From the NCBI GenBank assembly GCA_025774735.1, contig JALGZU010000171.1:1-7011 (forward strand): DNA of 7,011 bases, written 5' to 3'. Shown here piece by piece: positions 1 to 6,477 of the stretch (its first letter is position 1; the number at the start of each line of letters is the position of its first letter). Below the pieces are notes generated by a model. The model was not told the origin of the DNA. It did no database searches and was given only the letters and a program-made list of their open reading frames with translations. The stretch comes from a candidate division LCP-89 bacterium (GTDB taxonomy: Bacteria > Electryoneota > B3-LCP). A program made the translations under genes and the position numbers.

Positions 1-1257
1 ACTCCTACTATCATTGACTGCTTCCTCCTTGGGCAGAATAATGGCGGTGTACTGTTTCTGATGATCCAAAAAGATCTGCGCCAGCTGCATGACCTGGTCG
101 TCTGTCACGCCCGATATCAGCGATAGGGTTTCATCCAGGGTCATGAAGCGGCCCAGATAGATTTCCAATTTTGCCAGACGGAACATCCTCCCTGAAGTCC
201 CCTCCAGCCCGAGCATGAGGTTTCCTTTGAGCTGTTCCCTGGCTCGTTCCAGCTCTTCAGCGGGGATGCCCTGCTCGCGGATGAGCGCGTATTCTTCGTC
301 GAGAACCTCGAGAGCGTGGTCGAGACGGCCGGGATCGGTGCCCAGGTAGATCCCGAAGATGCCGGTATCGAGCATGGATTCGAGGAAACTGAAGACGGAA
401 TAGGCGAGCGCCTCCTTTTCGCGGATGCGCTGGAAGAGGCGGGAACTCATCCCGCCGCCGAGAATGCTCGAGAGGATCAATGCGGCGAACTTCCGTTTGT
501 CGCTGAAACTGACTCCCTGCAAACCTCTGCAGAGGTGCACTCCCTGCACGGGCCGTTCGAAGCAGCTGGTGCGCGGCTGCGGATATTCGACCGGCAGGAT
601 GCCGTCCGGATCGGGATTTCGCTTCAAGGCGAGCCGTTTTTCAATTTCCTGCACCAGATGATCGTGGTGCAAATTTCCCGTCGCCGCCACCACGGTACGG
701 TTGCCGGGGTAGCGCACATCGAGGTAGCTGCGCAGCATCTCCGGACTCAGAGCGGAGACGGAGTCTACCGATCCCATGATGGGCCGCGCCAGGGGGTGAT
801 CTCCGTGCAAAGTTTCGGCAAAGAAATCGAAGATCAGCTCGTGTGGTGAATCCTCGTAATGACGGATCTCCTCGGCGATGACGAGCTTCTCTCGCTCGAC
901 GTCGTCCTCCGACAGAGTGGGGGAGATGAGGAGATCGCAGAGGACGTCCAGGGCCAGGTCGAGGTGCTCGTCGAGGACCTGGACGTAAAAGCAGGTAAGC
1001 TCCTTGGAGGTGAAGGCGTTGATATGGCCTCCGACCCCCTCGATAGCCTGCACAATTTCCAGGCCTGACCGGTTGCTGGTTCCCTTGAAGACCATGTGCT
1101 CCAACATGTGCGAGATACCAGCCTGGTCGTCGCTCTCGTAGCGCGATCCGGTCTTAACCCAGATACCGACACTGGCCGAGCGGACCCAGGGCATCCTCTC
1201 AGAGACGATGGTCAGCCCGGACTCGGTCAGCGTCTTGTTGTAGTCCTGATCAGCCAC
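1..1257 (-). CDS. M16 family zinc metallopeptidase (processing-peptidase/PqqL-like), 3' end beyond window
   Basis: The reading frame is open from GTG at 1257 to the window edge (419 codons, no stop yet). M16 single-unit enzymes are usually about 410-430 residues, so it is probably nearly complete. Residues 50-54 read HMLEH, the inverted HxxEH zinc site, inside GISHMLEHMVFKGT. The third zinc ligand is probably Glu130 in VIAEEIRHYED. Residues 76-86 (GGHINAFTSKE) are also typical. The second, non-catalytic domain carries LGGGMSSRLFQRIREKEALAYS (267-287, given here in part: LGGGMSSRLF, then R279 and Y286), the Arg/Tyr pair expected for substrate binding. So both halves look functional. No signal peptide is visible at the N-terminus, which suggests a cytoplasmic enzyme, although this is inferred. 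The start overlaps the end of pnp by 8 nt and has a strong SD (AGAGGA, 7-nt spacing). M16 genes next to pnp are known in other bacteria (for example the rpsO-pnpA-mlpA region of Bacillus). The exact substrate is unknown. Confidence 0.93.
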   Translation of the reverse strand, partial: MADQDYNKTLTESGLTIVSERMPWVRSASVGIWVKTGSRYESDDQAGISHMLEHMVFKGTSNRSGLEIVQAIEGVGGHINAFTSKELTCFYVQVLDEHLDLALDVLCDLLISPTLSEDDVEREKLVIAEEIRHYEDSPHELIFDFFAETLHGDHPLARPIMGSVDSVSALSPEMLRSYLDVRYPGNRTVVAATGNLHHDHLVQEIEKRLALKRNPDPDGILPVEYPQPRTSCFERPVQGVHLCRGLQGVSFSDKRKFAALILSSILGGGMSSRLFQRIREKEALAYSVFSFLESMLDTGIFGIYLGTDPGRLDHALEVLDEEYALIREQGIPAEELERAREQLKGNLMLGLEGTSGRMFRLAKLEIYLGRFMTLDETLSLISGVTDDQVMQLAQIFLDHQKQYTAIILPKEEAVNDSRS

Positions 1258-3457
1258 GCCGGTTTCCTCTATCACGGCGATCCCTGCCGCCGCGATCGCG
1301 GTCGTTTCTGCCGCCTCGTCCGCCCCCAGAGCGTTGGGGCCGATTCCTGACATAGGGTTGGTCGGCTGGCAGTTCGCCGTCCTGTTCAAGCAGGACGGCC
1401 CTGCGGGAGAGGTCCATCTTGCCCTGGTTGTCGACGGTGAGCAGCTTGACTTCGATCTCATCTCCGACGTTTAGGACGTCCGTAACCCGGTCGATGCGGC
1501 CCTTGTCGATTTCGCTGATGTGAAGGAGGCCGTCCTTGCCGGGCAGGATTTCAACGAAGGCGCCGAAATCGGTGACCTTTTTGACGATGCCGGTGTAATT
1601 CTTCCCGGGCTCGGGGGCTTCCACCAGGCGCAGGAGCATATTTTTAGCGATTTCGGCCGATTCGCCATCTGCCGAGGCGATATTGACCTGGCCGTCGTCC
1701 ATGATGTCCACCTTGGCGCCGCTCTTCTCAGTGATCTCCCGGATCATCTTTCCTCCGGGACCGATGACCGTACCGATCTCATCCACGGGGACGTGGATGG
1801 AGATGATGCGCGGGGCGTAAGTTGACAGATCGGGTCGCGCTTCAGGGATCGCCTTTTCCATGACATCGAGGATGCGGAAGCGGGCATTCTGGGCTTTACC
1901 CAGCGCTTCCCGCATCAGTTCAGGGCTCAGGCCCTTGATTTTAATGTCCATTTGAATGGCGGTGATTCCCTCTCGGGTGCCGGCCACCTTGAAGTCCATG
2001 TCACCCATGTGGTCTTCATCGCCCAGGATGTCGGTCAGGATGGCGGTCTTCTTGTCCTCAGAGATCAGTCCCATGGCGATACCGGCGACGTGTTGTTTGA
2101 CAGGCACACCCGCGGCCGCCATGGCGAGCGATCCGGAACAGACCGACGCCATCGAAGACGAGCCGTTGGATTCGAGGATTTCCGATACGACCCGGAGTGT
2201 ATAGGGGAAGCTCTCCCAGGGCGGCACGATGAACTGCAGCGCCCGATGGGCGAGATTTCCATGTCCGACCTCCCGCCGACCCGTTCCGAGGAACCTCTTG
2301 ACTTCGCCCGTACAGAAGGGGGGAAAGTTGTAGTGAAAGTAGAAGCGGCGGAAGTAATCTTCGGCGAGGCCGTCGATACGCTGTTCGTCTTCCTTGGTGC
2401 CCAGGGTGACGACACCGAGGGATTGGGTCTGTCCACGCGTGAAGAGGGCAGAACCGTGTGCCCGGGGCAGGATATCGAGTTCGCAGGTGATGGACCGGAT
2501 ATCATCGTATCCGCGACCGTCCAACCTGACCTTCTCGTCCAGCACCATGGTGCGGACGATATTTTTGTAGAGATCGTCATAGATCTCCTTGATCAGGGAT
2601 TCGTTCTCGGGGTAGGTCTCTTCCAGCTCTTCAAGCAGTTTAGCTCTGAGCTCTTTTTTCGCTTCACGCCGCTCGGATTTCTCGGTGATATGGCAGATTT
2701 TGGGCAGTTCTTTGGCGACGAACTTTGTGACCGCCTCTTCCATCCCATCGGGGTATTCGATGGGCAGGTGTTCACGCTTGGCCACGCCCACTTTTTTCTG
2801 GATTTTCTTCTGCAGCGCGACGATCTGGCGGATGGACTGGTGGGCGAATTCAATGGCTTCGATCATCTGCTCTTCGGTGACCTCTTTAGACCCACCTTCG
2901 ACCATGGTGATGGCGTCTTCCGTACCGGCGACCATCAGTTCCATTTTGGAAACTTCAATCTGCTCGCTGGTGGGATTCAAGATGAACTTCCCGTCGATCA
3001 GACCGATGCGCACCAGCGCCATGGGCCCGTCGAAGGGGATGTCTGACACGGACAGAGCCGCGGAGGCCGCAGTGGCGGCCACGACATCGGGAATGTTGTC
3101 CATGTCGGCGGAATAGACGCTCAGGAGCACCTGTGTATCGCAACGGTAATCCTTTGGGAACAGAGGGCGGATGGGGCGATCAATGAGGCGCGCGACCAGG
3201 GTTTCCGATTCCGATGGACGCCCCTCCCTTTTGAAGAAGCCGCCCGGGATCTTGCCCGATGCGTACATTTTCTCGCGGTAATCCACCATGAGGGGCAGAT
3301 AATCCGTGTCGATGGGTTCTCCGGTCGAGGTAGCTGCAGCCAGCACGATAGTATCGCCGTAGGTAACCCAGGCCGATCCATCCGCTTGCTTGGCGACTTT
3401 GCCGACCTCGATAGATAGAGTGCGGTCGCCTATGGTAATCTCTTCTTTATAACTCAT
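1250..3457 (-). CDS. pnp: Polyribonucleotide nucleotidyltransferase (PNPase)
   Basis: PNPase is a 3'-to-5' phosphorolytic exoribonuclease that works as a trimer and takes part in mRNA decay, often in a degradosome. The 735-residue length fits the family (about 700-740). Order of domains: RNase PH-like domain 1 (about 5-145, with KIPGGFFKREGRPSE at 69-83), helical linker (about 200-305), catalytic RNase PH-like domain 2 (about 310-540), KH (about 550-612, GPGG loop at 566-569) and S1 (about 619-688). The active site LGDEDHMGDMDFK is intact; Asp480 and Asp486 correspond to Asp486 and Asp492 of the E. coli enzyme. HYNFPPF (375-381) and RREVGHGNLA (394-403) are also conserved. After S1 comes a tail (704-735) very rich in Arg, Gly and Asp. 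The ATG start has GGAG five nt upstream and gives the standard N-terminus. The gene follows rpsO, as in many bacteria, and overlaps the next gene by 8 nt. Two predicted leader hairpins lie upstream. Confidence 0.98.
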   Translation of the reverse strand: MSYKEEITIGDRTLSIEVGKVAKQADGSAWVTYGDTIVLAAATSTGEPIDTDYLPLMVDYREKMYASGKIPGGFFKREGRPSESETLVARLIDRPIRPLFPKDYRCDTQVLLSVYSADMDNIPDVVAATAASAALSVSDIPFDGPMALVRIGLIDGKFILNPTSEQIEVSKMELMVAGTEDAITMVEGGSKEVTEEQMIEAIEFAHQSIRQIVALQKKIQKKVGVAKREHLPIEYPDGMEEAVTKFVAKELPKICHITEKSERREAKKELRAKLLEELEETYPENESLIKEIYDDLYKNIVRTMVLDEKVRLDGRGYDDIRSITCELDILPRAHGSALFTRGQTQSLGVVTLGTKEDEQRIDGLAEDYFRRFYFHYNFPPFCTGEVKRFLGTGRREVGHGNLAHRALQFIVPPWESFPYTLRVVSEILESNGSSSMASVCSGSLAMAAAGVPVKQHVAGIAMGLISEDKKTAILTDILGDEDHMGDMDFKVAGTREGITAIQMDIKIKGLSPELMREALGKAQNARFRILDVMEKAIPEARPDLSTYAPRIISIHVPVDEIGTVIGPGGKMIREITEKSGAKVDIMDDGQVNIASADGESAEIAKNMLLRLVEAPEPGKNYTGIVKKVTDFGAFVEILPGKDGLLHISEIDKGRIDRVTDVLNVGDEIEVKLLTVDNQGKMDLSRRAVLLEQDGELPADQPYVRNRPQRSGGGRGGRNDRDRGGRDRRDRGNRRG
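1265..1270 (-). promoter_or_regulatory. Ribosome-binding site of the M16 peptidase gene
   Basis: On the minus strand the sequence is AGAGGA, then 7 nt, then GTG at 1257-1255. It lies inside the last codons of pnp. It is the main reason for choosing this GTG as the peptidase start, and it suggests that the ribosomes finishing pnp can help initiate the peptidase gene. Confidence 0.7.
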
Positions 3458-3469
3458 ACAATCTCCAAT

Positions 3470-3501
3470 GCCCGGTACGATGAATCATTTCACCGACGGG
3501 C
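3470..3501 (-). promoter_or_regulatory. Predicted RNA hairpin in the pnp leader, next to the SD
   Basis: In the minus-strand RNA, GCCCG (3501-3497) can pair with CGGGC (3474-3470). Inside it, CGGUGAA (3495-3489) pairs with UUCAUCG (3484-3478) with one G-U pair and an AUGA loop. Together this is a 12-bp stem with a small asymmetric internal loop. It ends only 3 nt before the GGAG ribosome-binding site of pnp (3466-3463). There is no U-tract, so it is not a classic terminator. In E. coli a stem-loop in the pnp leader is cut by RNase III and lets PNPase repress its own message. A similar role here is inferred from position and shape only. Confidence 0.5.
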
Positions 3502-3511
3502 TGTAATGGTA

Positions 3512-3534
3512 TCTTTACGACCGATAGTCGAAGA
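3512..3534 (-). promoter_or_regulatory. Predicted RNA hairpin directly after the rpsO stop codon
   Basis: In the minus-strand RNA, UCUUCGAC (3534-3527 region: UCUU then CGAC) pairs with GUCG and AAGA (3521-3518 and 3515-3512), with a two-base UA bulge and a five-base loop. The stem begins one base after the rpsO stop. No run of U follows, so transcription is probably not terminated here. It could protect the 3' end of rpsO mRNA after processing, or be a processing site. The pairing was found by eye and its stability was not computed. Confidence 0.35.
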
Positions 3535-3535
3535 C

Positions 3536-3805
3536 TTAGCGGCGTAAATTCAGTTGTTTCAAGATCGTTCGATAGCGCTCAACGTCCATTTTGGCGAGGT
3601 AATCCAACAAGCGCCTGCGCCGGCCGACCATCTTCAATAATCCACGACGGCAGTGATGATCCTTTTTGTGGATTTTGAGATGTTCGGTCAGGTCGTTGAT
3701 GTTCGAGGTCAGGATAGCCACCTGCACCTCGGTGCGTCCGGTGTCCTCGGCATTGGTACCGAACTCCTTGACGATTTCTTTAATTTTTTCCTGTGTGATG
3801 GGCAT
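3536..3805 (-). CDS. rpsO: Small ribosomal subunit protein uS15
   Basis: This is the 89-residue 30S protein S15, which binds the three-way junction of helices 20-22 of 16S rRNA and starts assembly of the platform. Length and sequence match the family along the whole chain: [12 protein letters not shown] at the start, [10 protein letters not shown] (21-30), the rRNA-binding segment [20 protein letters not shown] (47-66) and the C-terminal [13 protein letters not shown] small oddity is Cys52 where the family normally has Ser (HHSRRGL). The ATG has a good SD (AAGGA, 5-nt spacing). The gene starts 38 nt after the ribF stop, and no convincing promoter is seen in that gap, so cotranscription with the upstream genes is likely. 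S15 represses its own mRNA in several bacteria, but the 38-nt gap shows no obvious S15-type fold. Confidence 0.98.
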   Translation of the reverse strand: MPITQEKIKEIVKEFGTNAEDTGRTEVQVAILTSNINDLTEHLKIHKKDHHCRRGLLKMVGRRRRLLDYLAKMDVERYRTILKQLNLRR

Positions 3806-3843
3806 GTTCGTCCTTACTCTGTTAGCTTGATCTCTCTATTCGA

Positions 3844-4821
3844 TTAACAGAATCTGTGCGGTTGTATAATGGCGTCGTCCTGGCTGCGGAAGACCTGCAG
3901 ACAGTTCTCATGATCCACCGCCAGTTGATCGATCAGATCCTGAACGCTGTCGAAGCGGGTCTCATCGCGCAGCCGTTTCAGGATCTGCAGGTTGATGGTT
4001 TCTCCGTACAGGTCCCCGGTAAAGTTACTCAGATGCACTTCTACGGTCATAGCACCACTCCCGAAGGTCGGTCGGGTGCCGATATTCATCATGCCGGGAT
4101 ATACCCGCTGTTCGTGTTCGACGGCGACGGCGTACACCCCGATTTTGGGGATGACCCGATTCGCCGGGACGGGTTCGAGGTTGGCCGTGGGGAAGCGGAG
4201 CTTGCGGCCTCGTCCGTCGCCGGGAACAACTTTGCCACTCAGACAGTAGGGTCTGCCCAGAAAACGGTGGGCTTTCCCTATGTCGCCGTCTTCCAGCGCC
4301 AGCCTGATTTTGGATGAGCTGACGTTTTCAGCGTCGATGAAGTAAGGGCCGACGACGTCGAGATCGAAGCCGAACTGTTCCTTAACCCCGTTGAGGTACT
4401 CGATGGTGCCGCTTCGTCCCGCTCCAAAGGCATGATTGTAGCCTACCACCAGCTTTTTGGTTTCAAGCCGGTCGAGCAGAATCCGGGTCAGGAAGGCTTC
4501 GGCTGAGAGCCCGGCCAGCTCTTCGGTGAAGCGCAAGATGAAGATGCGATCGACATCCGCAGCCCTGAGCAAGCGGATTTTCTGCTGAATACCGCTGATG
4601 ATGGGGACGAGCCCCGGGCGCCTGCGCATGACGTTCTGCGGGTGCGGTTCGAAGGTTACGACGGTTTTGAGCAAGCGTTCCGATCCGTCCCCATGCAGGT
4701 GCTGCAGGATTTTCCTGTGCCCGAGATGCACCCCGTCGAAGGTCCCGACCGTGGTGATGGCGGGTCCCGGTTTGGCCGGTTCAAAGATCGTATCGGCGTA
4801 AACTTGGATCAGGTCTGACAT
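3844..4821 (-). CDS. ribF: Bifunctional riboflavin kinase / FAD synthetase
   Basis: RibF phosphorylates riboflavin to FMN and adenylates FMN to FAD in the cytoplasm. The length of 325 residues is normal. The N-terminal adenylyltransferase domain (about 15-180) shows VGTFDGVHLGHRKIL (25-39, the G-x-F-D-G-x-H-x-G-H nucleotide-binding motif), TFEPHP (56-61), VVGYNHAFGAGRSG (125-138) and SSSKIR (168-173). The C-terminal riboflavin kinase domain (about 184-312) shows FPTANL (210-215), GVYAV (228-232), MMNIGTRPTF (244-253), EVHL (261-264, Glu261 probably catalytic) and DLYG (270-273). Residue 209, just before FPTAN, is Arg where the family nearly always has Gly. The ATG at 4821 overlaps the end of truB by 13 nt, and only a weak SD is visible, so initiation may be coupled to truB translation. 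The 'YNHAFG' motif resembles Bacteroidetes/FCB RibF, which is weak taxonomic evidence. Confidence 0.97.
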   Translation of the reverse strand: MSDLIQVYADTIFEPAKPGPAITTVGTFDGVHLGHRKILQHLHGDGSERLLKTVVTFEPHPQNVMRRRPGLVPIISGIQQKIRLLRAADVDRIFILRFTEELAGLSAEAFLTRILLDRLETKKLVVGYNHAFGAGRSGTIEYLNGVKEQFGFDLDVVGPYFIDAENVSSSKIRLALEDGDIGKAHRFLGRPYCLSGKVVPGDGRGRKLRFPTANLEPVPANRVIPKIGVYAVAVEHEQRVYPGMMNIGTRPTFGSGAMTVEVHLSNFTGDLYGETINLQILKRLRDETRFDSVQDLIDQLAVDHENCLQVFRSQDDAIIQPHRFC

Positions 4822-5534
4822 ACTTGAATTTTCTTAACCAGATCGTCCAGTTCCAAGGCATCATCCAGCCGGTAAGATCCCACACGCGTGCGAACCAACC
4901 TCTTCAAGGTTCCTCCACAGCCGAACGCTTCACCGATGTCGTGCGCCAGTGAGCGGACATAGAATCCGCTGGAGCAGTGCAGACGTAGCGTAAAATCGGG
5001 CGGGTCCCAAGACTCAATTTCGACTTTGTAGAGCTGTACACTCCTGGGTTTCAGCACGACTTCCCGGCCACGCCGGGCGTGCTTATAACTGGGCACGCCG
5101 TTCAATTTGATGGCCGAATAGACCGGGGGCATCTGTTCAATTTCCCCGATGAACCGGTTTTCGAGCAACTCTCTCAAGCCGGTTTTATCGATCGGGGGGA
5201 CATCCGCTTCCCGCATCACCTCTCCTTCCAGGTCCCAGGTGGTGGTTTCGAGACCGAGCCGAATGGTGGCGAGATACTCCTTGTCCAACCCCATGAACTT
5301 TTGCTGGTGGCGGGTCGCCTTGCCCAGCAGCAGGATGAGGAGACCGGTTGCGGCCGGATCCAGCGTACCGCAGTGACCGACCTTGCGAACTCCGGTGAAT
5401 TTCCGCACCCGGCGAACCACCCCGAAGGAGGTGATTCCGGCGGGTTTGTTTACCAGCAGCGCCGCTCCGGCTTCGAAGTCGGTCCCTCTGAACTCATCAT
5501 TTCTACTCAGCGGGAGGGGCGTCTCTTTTTTCAA
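4809..5534 (-). CDS. truB: tRNA pseudouridine(55) synthase TruB (short form without PUA-like domain)
   Basis: TruB converts U55 to pseudouridine in the T-loop of tRNAs. Residues 26-36 (LLVNKPAGITS) and 52-60 (VGHCGTLDP) are the hallmark; Asp59 is the predicted catalytic nucleophile, equivalent to Asp48 in E. coli. PPVYSAIKLNG (136-146), YKHARRG (150-156) and GFYVRSLAHDIG (190-201) are also typical. At 241 residues it is clearly shorter than the roughly 300-residue enzymes of E. coli and Bacillus, because it ends right after the catalytic domain without a PUA or TruB-C domain. Short forms are known in Bacteroidetes-like lineages. The start is TTG at 5534. Two in-frame stop codons lie just upstream and no in-frame ATG or GTG follows before the conserved core, so TTG is the best choice. 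A purine-rich SD (AGAGGA, 5542-5537) sits unusually close, about 2 nt away. The gene overlaps the upstream gene by 32 nt and ribF by 13 nt. Confidence 0.95.
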   Translation of the reverse strand: MKKETPLPLSRNDEFRGTDFEAGAALLVNKPAGITSFGVVRRVRKFTGVRKVGHCGTLDPAATGLLILLLGKATRHQQKFMGLDKEYLATIRLGLETTTWDLEGEVMREADVPPIDKTGLRELLENRFIGEIEQMPPVYSAIKLNGVPSYKHARRGREVVLKPRSVQLYKVEIESWDPPDFTLRLHCSSGFYVRSLAHDIGEAFGCGGTLKRLVRTRVGSYRLDDALELDDLVKKIQVCQT

Positions 5535-6477
5535 CTTCCTCTGTGAGCGCCTTTATTACACTCGCTCGAATTTTTTCAGGGTCACCCTGCGTGGTGAAGC
5601 CCGCCGCTTTAGGGTGGCCTCCGCCACCGAACATTTTCGCGATACCGGCTACTTCGACGGGGCCTCGCCCCCGCAGACTGACCCGGACGACGTCGTCCCT
5701 GATGCGGAATAGTGCGGAAGCGATCACTCCATCCACGGAGAGGGTGAACTCAGACAGGTCTTCCCACTCATCGGGATTGCCGGATGCATTCACGGTCATG
5801 GCCGCCAGGCGCCCTCCACAGGTCAGCTCCAGAGAAGCCAGCGCTTCAGCCAGCAGTTTCGCAGCTTGCGGCGAATTGCTGGCGTACACCGCTTCGGCGA
5901 TTTTATGGGGCTGCGCTCCGAGGCGCACCAGTCGTGCGGCGGCGTCAAAAGCCTCTTCGTTGGTGTTGGCATAGCGGAATCCGCCGGTATCGGTCATCAA
6001 ACCAGTGTAGAGCAGCTCTGCCAATTCCGTATCGACAGGCAGGTCGAGGCTGCCAATCAGTTCGAAGAGGATCTGAGTGGTGGATGCCGCCTCGGGGCGA
6101 ACGAAGTTCAACCGGCCGAAAAGCCCGTTGTCAGCATGGTGATCGACGTTGATCAGCACGGCGTCCGGGTGGATCAGCCCGGCGACTTCACCGATGCGGG
6201 CGAAATTGCCGCAGTCAACGATGAGGGCGCGATCCCAGCTCTCGCCTCGATCTTCAGGGATTTTGTGGATTCTGTCGATCCCGGGCAGAAAGCGATAGCG
6301 GCCGGGCAATTCACCGTGCAGGTAACAGACCGGGTCACCACCCAACATTTCTATAATTTTCAGCGCCGCCAACGAGGTATGCATACTCACCAGAATGCGG
6401 CTCCCGCCCTTCAACAGGGAGGCGAATTCAGCCGCCACGGCGGAAATCCGGTTACTCGTTTTCCTTGCCCGGGTCAT
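5503..6477 (-). CDS. DHH/DHHA1 phosphoesterase of the NrnA type, lacking catalytic motif I
   Basis: NrnA-type enzymes degrade 2-5-nt RNAs, and in many bacteria pAp or cyclic-dinucleotide products, using two Mn ions. From the ATG at 6477 the protein has 324 residues, near the family's usual 310-340. Visible motifs: VDCGNFARIG (87-96, motif II, Asp88), VDHH (111-114, the DHH motif), TDTGGFRY (162-169, motif IV, Asp163) and GGGGHPKAAG (284-293, DHHA1 substrate-binding loop). Motif I should read roughly H-x-N-P-D-G-D-A-x-G-S after the first strand, but here ILVSMHT (28-34) runs straight into SLAALKIIEMLGG (35-47). The shortage is about nine residues, and both metal-binding Asp residues of the motif are gone. 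Activity is therefore doubtful, although the rest is intact and the frame is open. The ATG lies 26 nt inside rbfA and has only a weak SD. An earlier ATG at 6525 would add 16 residues that are only rbfA read in another frame, and a GTG at 6438 is possible. nrnA is commonly found next to rbfA and truB. Confidence 0.9.
   Translation of the reverse strand: MTRARKTSNRISAVAAEFASLLKGGSRILVSMHTSLAALKIIEMLGGDPVCYLHGELPGRYRFLPGIDRIHKIPEDRGESWDRALIVDCGNFARIGEVAGLIHPDAVLINVDHHADNGLFGRLNFVRPEAASTTQILFELIGSLDLPVDTELAELLYTGLMTDTGGFRYANTNEEAFDAAARLVRLGAQPHKIAEAVYASNSPQAAKLLAEALASLELTCGGRLAAMTVNASGNPDEWEDLSEFTLSVDGVIASALFRIRDDVVRVSLRGRGPVEVAGIAKMFGGGGHPKAAGFTTQGDPEKIRASVIKALTEEVEKRDAPPAE

Noticed and set aside
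316..849. A 177-codon open frame on the plus strand near the left edge
   Set aside because: It is antisense to the M16 peptidase frame, which runs open from 1257 to position 1 with all its zinc-site and R/Y motifs.
1952..3046. A 364-codon open frame on the plus strand
   Set aside because: It lies wholly antisense to the unmistakable PNPase gene, has no recognisable protein motifs, and is explained by the GC-rich third-position bias of pnp on the other strand.
3458..3535. Rho-independent terminator between rpsO and pnp
   Set aside because: Two hairpins can form, but neither is followed by a run of U in the transcript, so a terminator is not supported.
3806..3843. S15-binding regulatory leader or promoter before rpsO
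   Set aside because: Only 38 nt are available, and I could find neither a convincing stem or pseudoknot nor a -35/-10 pair on the coding strand.
5522..5534. Programmed frameshift at the run of six A in the overlap of the NrnA-like gene and truB
   Set aside because: The run is not in the reading phase needed for an A-AAA-AAG slip, and both proteins have normal ends or starts without a frameshift.
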